Below, one piece after another: positions 10,903-21,539 of a DNA stretch of 64,000 bases. The stretch is from Ianthella basta (lineage: Eukaryota; Porifera; Demospongiae; Verongiida; Ianthellidae). A program made the translations under genes and the position numbers. The notes beneath the pieces were generated by a model that worked only from the letters and a program-made list of their open reading frames with translations, was not told the origin of the DNA and did not search any database. The stretch covers positions 3,544,536 to 3,608,535 of the forward strand of contig OZ025888.1 in assembly GCA_964019415.1 (NCBI GenBank), written 5' to 3'. Position 1 is the stretch's first letter. Each line of letters starts with the position of its first letter.

Positions 10903-11070
10903 TGTTTTAGGGTTGGTTGCAAAACTTTGGGTGATGGAAATTGCACATGATGGTCATTACGATCAATGAAATCAATGCATTATTATTGGTGGTGCGAGAA
11001 CTAGCGATTGGTCTGCATGATTGTCATATGAATTGCCTGCATCTGGAAGTTTGCAACCAACTCTAAAACA
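10903..11070. repeat. Inverted repeat, 24-bp arms
   Basis: Arm 10903-10927 pairs with 11047-11070 (TGTTTTAG...CTAAAACA ends) around a spacer of about 120 bp. This looks like a small MITE-type element. Confidence 0.7.
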
Positions 11071-11077
11071 ACAGTAT

Positions 11078-11175
11078 CATGGATAGTAGAGCACGGGAAC
11101 GGAACTGGAAATGGGGTCACGTGGATGCATAATTGGCCCCGTTTTCATTCCCGTTCCAGTGCTCTACTATCCATG
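11078..11175. repeat. Fold-back palindrome, about 38-bp arms
   Basis: CATGGATAGTAGAGCAC at the left is the inverse of the right end, with G-rich and C-rich inner arms. It lies 8 bp from the preceding inverted repeat. Non-autonomous MITE-like element. Confidence 0.75.
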
Positions 11176-11544
11176 CTTATATGGCCGAACCATAGACTGG
11201 GAACCTACCCGAAGGGCCGGCATTCAGCTAGTAATATGAAAAGAACATAACGGGGTATATACGGGCAGCCTTTGACGCTTTCTCTTACGTGCACTCCAGG
11301 CTGACTTTGGCTGCATGCGCTGCCATCTTCAAGACGTTGAACGAAGCCCATCCATGGCTTTTAATAATTATTGTTCTTTGCTGTCACCGTTTGGCTAGTT
11401 TCATCAAAGCGCGCTAATACATTAAGATAGGAGTAGCCATTTTATTGGGCACCTTCCTAAATAGACGCCACGAGCATGACGTTTGATTGTATACGTTTGT
11501 AAAGTCTACCATTCAGTGTCCCTACTCCTCCTATGAAGCATGGC

Positions 11545-11735
11545 ATATAGCCTTTTTAGAAGCTGACATACCTTAGCTTGCCCTCCACTGTCTCTTCAGC
11601 TTTGAATGGTGTGGCTGTCAGTGATAGAGACAAGATCCTGTATGAAGTGCAAACATAGACTAGCTTCATTAAGAGCTTAGGTGATGAAACAGTTATTATA
11701 ATGTTAGACAGAGATAGTGTTACTGTTACACCTGT
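11545..11735 (+). repeat. Duplicated 5' flank of 7TM paralogues (copy b)
   Basis: Close copy of 10640-10830, located about 170 bp upstream of the decayed receptor start at 11903. Confidence 0.75.
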
Positions 11736-12169
11736 TTGACATCTCTTTGAAGCACTTTCACGTCAATACTGTATGCGTGTCAACGAGAACTATAGCATTA
11801 TTGCACTTCAGTTGCCATAGAGGCTAAGGTGGTGCTCTGTATTGACTACACAAAGACTAAGCAAGAAACTGCTGTGAATCTTAATTGGTGAAAATTGACT
11901 CAATGGATACCAACAGTACCTTTGGAAGCTCTACTGTATACAGCAGGACAGATGGTGGCTGTCCCTGACTTCATTGCATTCAATGTCATCATGTTTGCTG
12001 GAGTGATTGCACCACTGGGACACGCTCACCCTTTCAAATTCAGCTTGTGTTGGGAAACTTTATGTTGCTAGGTTTAGTAACCCTCCTTTTTGGGGCGCCG
12101 AAGGCGCCCCTATATTGTTTTCAGATTTAGGTCTTCGTATGGCTTCATGTTCGTATATATATATATATA

Positions 12170-15100
12170 TAAGACCACCAGCGCAAGTTACAGCCGGTCA
12201 GAACCTGCACCGCCGCCATTGGAGTGCACGCTGCAGCAAGCAAATGTAAGCTTACCTAAGGGCATGCCATTGAATTGAGGGTGCGTGGGAAGAAATTCAA
12301 TGGCATGCCCTTAGGCAAGTTACATTTGCTTGCTGCAGCGTGCACTCCAATGGTGGCGGTGCAGGTTCTGACCGGCTGTAACTTGCGCTGGTGGTCTTTT
12401 TCTTCAGCCATTGAGCGCATTCACTTTCTGGCACATGTGGTGGTGCGAATGGTGCTGGTGCCACTGTAACTTGCACTGGTGGTCTTTTTCTATGACCAAC
12501 TAGTGCAGATACTCTACTGGCACATGTGGTGGTGGCTACTGTAACTTGCACTGGTGGTCTTTTTCTCTATGACCAACTAGCACAGATACTTTACTGACAC
12601 AGGTGGTGGTGGCTGCGATATTGTAACTTGCACTGTGTGGTGGTGGTGGCGGTGTTTTTTCTAGAGCAATGGCACATATACTGAATGCATCCATTGTACT
12701 GGCACCATGTGGTGGTGGTGGTGGTCATTTTCACTTAGGAATGCATGTGGTGGCCGTAATATTGTAACTTGCACTGTGTGGTGGTGGTAGTAGTAGTATA
12801 TTGTACGTAGCAGCGCCTGATGTGGTGGTCTGTTTTCTTGCAGCTCTAGCACATAATATTATACTGGTGTGCTCATTGCAACTTCCACTGTGGTGGTGGT
12901 GATGGCGGTTGTATTTATCTATGTGGTGGTGTAGTAGCTGGATATTGTGGCTGGATAGTTGTGAGCAAGTGTACATGTTGGTGCTGCTCTGCTCCAGCAT
13001 AGCGGCAAATGCCTACAAATTGGTGTCAAAATGTGATTGTTCAAAACATCGCCTCCATTTTGTGACTAATTAAGCAATACTGCTAATGACATGAGGAAAT
13101 TGGTCATCTAACTTCATCCACTTAGTATCATGACTTAGCAGGGCTGGGTTGGTAAGATATGCAATGAACCTCATTTTTCTCGGCCATTTTGCCACTAATT
13201 AAGAAATCCTGCTAATGACATGAACAGTTGCATTATCTGGCTAGGTCCATCAAGTGTCATGACTGAGCGGGCCGGGCTGGTTGAATACATCATACACATC
13301 ACATATGTCGGCCATTTTGAGACTAATTAAGAAATCCCGCTAATAACATAGGAAGGTGGACCACTTGGATGTGTCCACCAAGTTTCACGTCTCAACGAGC
13401 CTAGTTGCATTCATATACAAGATACCACTATGCATCAATATAAATGCACCATACATTAAGTGTTATGCTATGCACATTTATATTAGGATTTGGCGGGCTG
13501 CTTGTAGAAGAACGAAGACCTAATTAAAAATTCTGCCTCATTTAAAAGTCTTAAAATCTCCCATACTTCAAAGGCACACCTATCACATGTTCGTGAGGGG
13601 TGCCTAACCCCCCGGGAATTATATTATATTATATTATATTATATTATATTATATTATATTATATTATACCACCACCACACAGTGCAAGTTACAATATCGC
13701 AGCCACCACCACCTGTGCCAGTAAAGTATCTGTGCTAGTTGGTCATAGAGAAAAAGACCACCAGTGCAAGTTACAGTAGCCACCACCACATGTGCCAGTA
13801 GAGTATCTGCACTAGTTGGTCATAGAAAAAGACCACCAGTGCAAGTTACAGTGGCACCAGCACCATTCGCACCACCACATGTGCCAGAAAGTAAATGCGC
13901 TCAATGGCTGAAGAAAAAGACCACCAGCGCAAGTTACAGCTGGTCAGAACCTGCACCGCCACCATTGGAGTGCACGCTGCAGCAAGCAAATGTAAGCTTA
14001 CCTAAGGGCATGCCATTGAATTGAGGGTGCGTGGGAAGAAATTCAATGGCATGCCCTTAGGCAAGTTACATTTGCTTGCTGCAGCGTGCACTCCAATGGT
14101 GGCGGTGCAGGTTCTGACCGGCTGTAACTTGCGCTGGTGGTCTTTTTCTTCAGCCATTGAGCGCATTTACTTTCTGGCACATGTGGTGGTGCGAATGGTG
14201 CTGGTGCCACTGTAACTTGCACTGGTGGTCTTTTTCTATGACCAACTAGTGCAGATACTCTACTGGCACATGTGGTGGTGGCTACTGTAACTTGCACTGG
14301 TGGTCTTTTTCTCTATGACCAACTAGCACAGATACTTTACTGGCACAGGTGGTGGTGGCTGCGATATTGTAACTTGCACTGTGTGGTGGTGGTGGTGGTG
14401 TTTTTTCTAGAGCAATGGCACATATACTGAATGCATCCATTGTACTGGCACCATGTGGTGGTGGTGGTGGTCATTTTCATTTAGGAATGCATGTGGTGGC
14501 CGTAATATTGTAACTTGCACTGTGTGGTGGTGGTAGTAGTAGTATATAGTAGCAGCGCCTGATGTGGTGGTCTGTTTTCTTGTAGCTCTAGCACATAATA
14601 TTATACTGGTGTGCTCATTGCAACTTCCACTGTGGTGGTGATGATGGCGGTTGTATTTATCTATGTGGTGGTGAGTAGCTGGATATTGTGGCTGGATAGT
14701 TGTGAGCAAGTGTACATGTTGGTGCTGCTCTGCTCCAGCATAGCGGCAAATGCCTACAAATTGGTGTCAAAATGTGATTGTTCAAAACATCGCCTCCATT
14801 TTGTGACTAATTAAGCAATACTGCTAATGACATGAGGAAATTGGTCATCTAACTTCATCCACTTAGTATCATGACTTAGCAGGGCTGGGTTGGTAAGATA
14901 TGCATTGAACCTCATTTTTCTCGGCCATTTTGCCACTAATTAAGAAATCCTGCTAATGACATGAACAGTTGCATTATCTGGCTAGGTCCATCAAGTGTCA
15001 TGACTGAGCGGGCCGGGCTGGTTGAATACATCATACACATCACATATGTCGGCCATTTTGAGACTAATTAAGAAATCCCGCTAATAACATAGGAAGGTGG

Positions 15101-15480
15101 ACCACTTGGATCTGTCCACCAAGTTTCACGTCTCAACGAGCCAAGTTGCATTCATATACAAGATACCACTATGCATCAATATAAATGCACCATACATTAA
15201 GTGTTATGCTATGCACATTTATATTAGGATTTGGCGGGCTGCTTGTAGAAGAACGAAGACCTAATTAAAAATTCTGCCTCATTTAAAACTCTTAAAATCT
15301 CCCATACTTCAAAGGCACACCTATCACATGTTCGAGAGGGGTGCCTAACCCCCCGGGAATTATATTATATTATATTATATTATATTATATTATATATTAT
15401 ATTATATTATATTATATTATATTATATTATATTATATTATATTATATTATATTATATTATATTATATTATATTATATTAT
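12170..15480. repeat. Tandem pair of about 1746-bp units with internal inverted arms
   Basis: Sequence 12281-13660 recurs at 14027-15410 with only about 1-2 percent differences by eye. Each unit has a left arm that is the inverse of the following right arm: 12170-12275 (truncated) against 12295-12400, and 13670-14025 against 14040-14400. The arms contain 70-bp-scale subrepeats built on 'GTAACTTGC.CTGGTGGTCTTT'. Each unit ends in an ATATT array (13618-13665 and 15358-15480). Confidence 0.85.
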
Positions 15481-16240
15481 TTACTTTAGATTAGTGGTGT
15501 ATATTGTAACTTGCACTGTATATATTTCTGTCATTTTGCAAATGGCGGCGCTCACGTCGTTCTTTACAAAGCTTTAAATCCTCTCTAATGACGTTTCGCC
15601 GTGTTTGAATCGAACGAAATGTGGTCATAAACATGTGTTAATAGAGTGATACTAGTAAAAAGCCTAAGGAGCGTCTCTTCTGCGAGATACAGCTCCAATT
15701 ATCACTGACGGCATTGTAAAATGGCCGCGCGCTCGACGCGTTCTGTTTGCTAGGCTCAAAACCATCTATCTTTAGATTTCGCCGTGTATCCAAAGAGCGC
15801 AAAGTGTTTCTGGAACATGTTTAAGTAATATTATTGTGGTAGGAAGCTTACTTAACTGTTTTTCTGCGAGGTACAGCCCTAAATACAACAGAAGTCTAGT
15901 GACCCGTAGGCCAATAATGGAGGACCAGCGAGTCATGACACATAATTATAGCCATGATTCGCTCATATAGTCAACATAGGGTAGCCTTTTAGCCAGCACA
16001 CTCCTCCTCCAGGCACAAAGTAACAATTGCTCATTCAGAATGTCATATAGATCAAAAAGCAGTAGGCAAACATTTGACAGTTTGGTAGGGATGCTTTCAC
16101 TGGAAATGACTAGCTGCTCTGGAGACTTGAAACTCTTGCAAACCCAACGGTCTAGTGTGTCTTGATGTATCTTTCAGGCCAACAAAAATACTGTACCCCC
16201 AACTATCTGATTTACTGAACGTACATGGGAAAATTGCTAG

Positions 16241-16302
16241 CAAGTAGTTCGAGGTTCAGGGGCGCCCTGGCGCCCCACGAGTTTTTTAACTCGAAATACT
16301 TG
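16241..16302. repeat. Two-level palindromic repeat, copy 1
   Basis: Outer arms CAAGTAGTTCGAG and CTCGAAATACTTG enclose an inner GGGGCGCC/GGCGCCCC hairpin. This forms the right end of the 4.2-kb insertion. Confidence 0.75.
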
Positions 16303-17459
16303 TTCTCACACTGAAGCACCTGGCAGTTATTGTGCTAGTGACCACAGATCAGCCTGTGCCACCACCACTACCACAGCTCTGCTCCTTCATCACTTGGGCT
16401 CTCCTCAGTGCCAACTCTGTGCGCATTTTGCTCACAGCTACCTTTTCTGTGGTGGTGTACATTAGGATTGTAAAGGGAGTGAAAGCAGTCAAGAAGACAG
16501 TTCTACTGGTATCTCTAATCATGTGAGTAATTGGCTTTTTCACTCTGACCATGCCAATACTCATCACTTCATCTAACCATTTCTACGCTGCTCAGGTGGC
16601 ATGCACTCCAACAGAATTTGAAGAAAACACTGTAGGCAGAATAGTTGCTGGATTGTATGTGACTGGACTAAAGGTTATTCCTATCGTCGTCACTATTTCA
16701 ATGTCCATTGCATCTGCGGTGTACCTCTATAAGCACAGAATTAGTGACAGAGTCAAAAAGGACTTCTTTACAGCAATGGCTCAGTTAGCTGCTTTCCTCA
16801 TTCTTGGGAGTGCAATCAGCTTCTCTGGACATACACTGTTCTTTTTCATTGGAAAAATATTCACTTCAGCAAGTGAACTGGCATCCTTCTATGTATTCTT
16901 CACTCTGTACAGCCTTTCCCTGTGGCCAACTCCAATCCTCATTATGGCAGACATGGCAATGCTGTTTTCTTTCAAGAAACTCCCCGTGTGGAACAACAGA
17001 GTAGGTCCGCAGTATAATGCTGTATAATTACTAGGGCGGATCCAGGGGTGTTTCCAAAGTTTCCAGAAACTGGTCAGATTATGTATGTCTGTCTAGGATT
17101 TCCAACTACAGTCATACAGCCAACTTTCCAATGGCAGAGCCACTCACTCTCCTCACCTCTGGCTAGTAGTCACACCATATAACCAACCAAGATAGCCACT
17201 CACTCTCCTTACCTTTGAATAGTAGTTTCAGCCATCTACAGAACTAAACAACAGCATTGAAGCCATGTATATCCACTCCTTATATTAAACGGATCCTCCA
17301 TTTTCAAATGATGACATCATCATTCTGTGCATGATAATATGAAAGTGTGCACATAGTTTAATAACAGTTTCCTGTAGGGCTTGTTGCTTTGACATTTGAG
17401 GGTCACATGGAATTACTGTTATGACAACATAAGACACTGCAATTATCATGTGATACCCT

Positions 17460-17939
17460 CATGGTAAAGCAGTTAACCCTTCAGGAAGCTTCAGGCTGGA
17501 AAACTATGCAAATGAACTGCCATCCCTACACACTCCTGATTGTAAACTACTGCTATGGTCTCAGCTGTGGGATGACAAGTAGGATGAGCACTGGAAGATA
17601 TTAACTCAGTGGCACCTTGAAGCCACTAGTAGTGAGCATTTAAACGTAACTCCATCGGAAGAGAATGTTTTACAAACTGGTGCAGTGCCTAACACCATTG
17701 CTTCTACCCTGATGGCAACAGAGCCAGACATTTTCCCAGACATCTACCATCCTCTCAGCATTTTAGCAGTACTACCAACCACAACATGTGAACTAGAATG
17801 CTGCTTTTCTTCATTATGCATAGGCCGTCTTAAAACGTACCTACATAGCACAGTGGAAGAGGACAAACTTGCAGAACTAGCACTTATGTGCATTCTCCAA
17901 TACATCATTATAGACAATCACATTGATGATATAGTGTAA
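17460..17939 (+). pseudogene. hAT-family transposase C-terminal remnant
   Basis: The ORF at 17685-17939 ends with a hAT dimerisation-type segment: a Y-H-P-L-S-I-L stretch, a 'LPTTTCELECCFSSL' motif, R-L-K-T-Y-L, then L-A-L...I and a terminal acidic tail. In intact hAT proteins the second motif has E-R-S-F-S, so it is altered here. Upstream sequence to about 17460 is probably the same element but has lost frame. The rest of the transposase is not found. Confidence 0.65.
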
Positions 17940-18164
17940 ATGAATTTGCTACCATGCATCTACGTTGCATGATGGCTAGCTAACATTTTATTGAGTTTTG
18001 CAAACTGCATTTTAATGTTTCCTTTAAAACTAAAACATGGCATATATATTTTGTTGAATAGTAGTGTGTATGATGGTAGCTAACTTGCACTGTGTACGTA
18101 GTAGTGATATTGTATGTTATATACTCTACATGGAAACTAGTCACAAAATATTCTGAATCCGCCC

Positions 18165-18840
18165 TTGTGATACCATCATCAATTGCACCCAGAATATCCC
18201 GAGGCAGCAGTTCCATCTGCCAGGATTATATGACACATCACTTGGCCCAGACTTGATGTATCCAAGGACTCTGTTCTTCCATTAGATGCATTATAAAAAC
18301 CATTGGATTCTTGTGTCCACTGTGGATAGTCCACCTTCTTTTGTTAAGGTGTATGACAGTTTGCTTAGTGGACAGTTGTCTCCAAAAGCAAACGGCAGCA
18401 ATTCTTCGTACTGAAGCTGCAGAAATCACATTTTCTGTTCAGCGTGTGCAGCAGCAGCTGGACACAAATGACTGTTATGTGTTTGCCATTGTCTATTTAG
18501 CTGATTTGTTTTTCAACAGTCCAGCAGATGTTCATCATGTTCAGTTCAATGTTGGAGACATGAGGCGTCACCTTCGTACAAGCCTGCTAAACAGCAAGTT
18601 TGAATGCCTGTTTCCAAAGACAGAAGGAGCACAACAAAAGAAAAAGCACCGCCTTCATTATGATAACATTATCATCCCAGTCCATTGTGTTTGCCGAATG
18701 CCTCATTTCACAACTGATGATGAGGAAAAGAACTGCAAATGGCAGAATGTGATTGCTGCCACTGTTGGTTTCATAGGAGCTGTGTTTCTATCCCTGGTAA
18801 AGTGTTCAAAAAACGGGATCAATTATGGTTTTGCCCTAAT
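18165..18840 (+). pseudogene. Transposon-associated Ulp1-like protease with PHD-like tail (remnant)
   Basis: Reading across at least two frame breaks gives, in order: a Met-His-Tyr-Lys-Asn-His-Trp-Ile segment (catalytic His), V-K-V-Y-D-S-L (catalytic Asp), V-Q-x-Q-L-D-T-N-D-C-Y (Gln and catalytic Cys), and an M-R-R-H-L...L-F-P tail. That order is typical of C48/Ulp1-type cysteine proteases carried by invertebrate transposons. After it comes a Cys/His-rich 'VHCVCRMPHFTTDD' stretch like a broken PHD finger. The longest open piece is 18311-18985. Protease activity is not expected because of the frameshifts. Confidence 0.55.
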
Positions 18841-18884
18841 TGTTTTTAGTATGTCCTGCAGTCCTAACAGTCCTTGCAGTTTCC

Positions 18885-19200
18885 CATGGCCCGGTCCTCA
18901 GGACTTCTATGGCTCTCAGGACTTGCATGGCCGCCAGGACTTGCATGGCCCTCTGGACTTGCATGGTCCCTCTCAACTTGCATGACCCTCTGGAGTTACA
19001 TGGCCCCTCCAGTCCTCCATGGTCCCTTCAGTCCTCCATGGTCCCTCCAGTACTCCATGGCCCCTCCAGTTCTCCATGCCCCCTTCAGTCCTCCATGGCC
19101 CCTTCAGTCCTCCATGGCCCCTCCAGTACTCCATGGTCCCTTCAGTCCTCCATGGCCCCTCCAGTACTCCATGGTCTCTCCAGTACTCCATGACCCCAGA
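18885..19200 (+). repeat. 19-bp minisatellite
   Basis: From about 19000 there are around ten 19-bp units, each with a CCATGG core and CTCCAGT or TTCAGTC variants. Before that (18885-18990) is a diverged set of about 20-bp GGACTTGCATGG units. The array has no stops in several frames, so it yields long spurious Pro/Ser/His-rich ORFs. Confidence 0.9.
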
Positions 19201-19990
19201 CTTTCCAACCTTTGAGGCCCTTCTGGGGGTATGGTTATACACCTTTCTTTCCTTTCTCTAGCGAGTTATTTAGTTGTCAGTTTACTTGCGTGCATTGCAA
19301 GCTAAGCAATGGCGAATTATATTATAAGTGTAGGTTCCAACAACAGACATCTCGAGCGAGAACTCGAGGGAAAGGCAGAGCAAGAAATCTGCGTAGCTAC
19401 ATATAGGCAGCTTGTTAGAATAGCTGTAGGTAAAGATGTGCATGTAGGAGTAGGAGTAGGAGTAGGGGAGGCCTGGGGCTGGGAAGTTGCGTGAAGAAGT
19501 CGTTGGCTACATTACGGGAGAATTCGAAGCTGACCAGAACGCTGTCAGCTGGCGAGGACCCAGACAACTGATTCACTGTTGAATCTGCACTACTCGTAGT
19601 ACTCGAGTACTCCGTGATTACTTTAAGCACGTGCCCTGGTTGTGACGTCATATCCCCTGCGTCACGACATCAGATCTCCGAGTTTAGACCACCCCCCCCC
19701 CCCTCAAAGTGGGCAGTGGATCTTTCTCCCCGGCCTCAGTATCCACCATGAGTCGCGTGAGTACCCTTTCTCCTTCTGGAAGTAGTTTTGTGAACGGCTG
19801 TTTCGTTCAGTTCAGCTTGAGTGCTGCTCTCTTTGAGATGATATCGCAGAGGCTCATTGTTACGGTTTCAGATAGCATAGTCTATGCAGATAGTCAGTAG
19901 CTATAATGAGCAATCACGTAGCAGACAGATGCAATAATTGCAATGGTACGACTTTTCGACCACGAAGGTCTACGTCAGGTATAAAACTAC
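19200..19990. other. Intergenic, no gene recognised
   Basis: Short open frames only. One contains a Cys-rich 'FTCVHCKLSNGE' piece but has no recognisable domain. A C-run lies at 19690-19702. Confidence 0.45.
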
Positions 19991-19992
19991 AC

Positions 19993-20038
19993 TGCTCACG
20001 CTCGCCCCATGATAATCATCATGGGGCGAGCGTGAGCA
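19993..20038. repeat. Perfect 21-bp hairpin
   Basis: Arms TGCTCACGCTCGCCCCATGAT and its exact complement are separated by four bases. High GC and perfection suggest a recent or functional fold-back. Confidence 0.9.
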
Positions 20039-20039
20039 T

Positions 20040-20840
20040 AGACTCAGTCCATGGCCTGAGCGAGACGTGGAGTCAGTATTTAGGGGGCGTATGTTCTGGC
20101 GGGCGTTATCAAAAAGGAGGCCAGCAGTGGGTAAAGGCTGTGTTAATCCCTACAAGAAAGTACACGAGGTAGACAGGCATATTGAGTGTGTCTATGTGTA
20201 AACTGTAGCACAGCATAATGAGCAGAGCTCATAGTGCTATGTACGTACCAACCAGCATACAGCTGGCAGAAGAGTACAGTTTTGGAGTGTGCTAGTCTCT
20301 GCTACAGCGCAGGTATGCAGTAGAGTTTTAGCAAATTAAGCTCTGAGACTCCAAACAGCAGCATTTCTGTGCCAACAGTGGGGGTGTTAGAACAAGGGCT
20401 GAACCTGTTCCACTGCTGCCACTGCTGTGGCCTGCTCTCCCTCTCTTCAGAGCTTTGTGCTGCCTGTTCCACCGTACCCCTCCTGATGTTGCTGTTGCAT
20501 GCTCTCCCTCTCCTGAGCAGTTTGCACGTCTCGTCTAGCTTGGTACTGCTCTTGCCGTAGTCTTAACCTCTTGTCCTGTTTTCCGTGGGTTCGGCCTCAT
20601 GGTGGGGTCTCTTGTGCACTCTTCCAAGCTGTAGTTGGTCCTTTTTTGCCTGCCAAGAATCGGCACATGTTGTGCTAGCCATTCGGGACCCGCAAGATTT
20701 AGTCGAAATAACACCATAGGCCCATGTGTGTGGCATTTGACCGCGACTTGATGATTTTGTAACTGCATGTCTTTGTTCTTTCTTTTGACTCCATGATCAT
20801 CATTATTATTATTGCATGGTTTACTATTTTGCATGCATGT
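20040..20840. other. Intergenic with an unassigned minus-strand ORF
   Basis: A 99-residue open frame at 20535-20834 (minus) is not low complexity, but I recognise no domain. It may be a transposon remnant. Nothing else is seen. Confidence 0.4.
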
Positions 20841-21277
20841 TTTTAAGGGGCTGTTTGCATAATTTATTCAGAATTTTGGCATTTGGCTTCATGTTCGGAT
20901 ATATAATACGTGAAACTACGGTTGTACGCCAATGCTTACATTCATATTGAATGAATTGGGCGAAGTATTAGGTATAGAAATTTATATTGTAGACATTTCA
21001 TTTGGCCAGAAGTAGACCGTGTGCGAGACCAAAGGACTTTTAAAACCGGCTTCCAAACGTCGTCATAGTGACTTTGGATGTCCTCTTCTGCCGTTAATTG
21101 TTGAACTTACTACTACAGCACTTCTGATCGATGGGCAAAGAGACAGCTTTGGCAACACTAGCTAGCTACTCTGGTGACTGTGGGTTCCATGGTACAAATT
21201 ACGTTTCTGTAATACTCACTGTAAATGCATGTGCTGTAAGCAGTAGTGTGTCTGTCTGTGCTGGAGCTTTCTCTGTG

Positions 21278-21282
<5 letters not shown>

Positions 21283-21362
<80 letters not shown>

Positions 21363-21410
21363 ATGTGTGTGTGTGTGGGTGTGTGGGTGTGCGTGCGTGT
21401 GTGCATGTGC
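21283..21410. repeat. (GT)n microsatellite
   Basis: About 40 pure GT units followed by interrupted ones. Confidence 0.95.
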
Positions 21411-21470
21411 GCTTATGTGTGTGCGAGTGCTTACATATATGGTGAGTGACAGAGCAGCAACTGAAGGAAG

Positions 21471-21525
21471 CAAGTATTTCGAGTTGGGGCAGCAGCCCCA
21501 CAAGTGTTATAGCTCGAAATACTTG
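21471..21525. repeat. Two-level palindromic repeat, copy 2
   Basis: Perfect 13-bp outer arms CAAGTATTTCGAG/CTCGAAATACTTG with inner GGGGC/GCCCC. Confidence 0.8.
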
Positions 21526-21539
21526 TTCGTTTTGGAATA

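Larger units (their letters stand above)
12092..16304 (+). mobile_element. 4.2-kb structured insertion in the receptor pseudogene
   Basis: Both borders are defined by the uninterrupted paralogue at 29660-29700. The left end starts with a GGGGCGCC...GGCGCCCC hairpin (12092-12110). The right end is a two-level palindrome (16241-16302). Inside are two direct copies of a unit of about 1746 bp, long inverted arms, ATATT arrays, and about 760 bp of unique sequence with a diverged direct repeat (about 15590-15690 and 15770-15885). No transposase ORF is visible, so it would depend on another element. No clear target duplication could be defined because the site is a T-run. Partial relatives occur at 20845-21525 and 22670-22808. 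Confidence 0.65.
11903..17027 (+). pseudogene. 7TM receptor-like paralogue, split by a 4.2-kb insertion
   Basis: The 5' part (11903-12091) starts with an ATG and an N-terminus like the intact receptor, then loses frame. A deletion of about 36 bp removes part of TM1-TM2 compared with the third copy. The coding similarity stops at the poly-T before 12092 and resumes at 16305, exactly where the uninterrupted third copy (29680) continues. From 16305 to the stop codon at 17025-17027 the frame is nearly intact and covers TM3 to TM7, including S-L-W-P-T-P-I-L-I. It has one TGA at 16524-16526, where the intact gene has Trp. The gene cannot make a full receptor. Confidence 0.8.
20845..21525 (+). mobile_element. 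Shortened relative of the 4.2-kb insertion
   Basis: The left part shares a T-run followed by GGGGC, a TTCAG motif and GGCTTCATGTTCG-ATATATA with 12085-12170. The right end is palindromic copy 2 (21471-21525). The interior differs and includes a (GT)n array. The relation is suggested by the two ends only. Confidence 0.4.

Noticed and set aside
16170-16304. Helitron 3' end for the 4.2-kb element
   Set aside because: A terminal hairpin is present, but there is no CTRR end, no TC start and no A/T insertion context.
18885-19200. CRISPR-like array
   Set aside because: The units are contiguous and of similar sequence with no unique spacers, and the genome is eukaryotic.
18973-19261. Pro/Ser-rich and Trp/Gly-rich proteins
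   Set aside because: They are frames of the 19-bp minisatellite on both strands; no gene signals.
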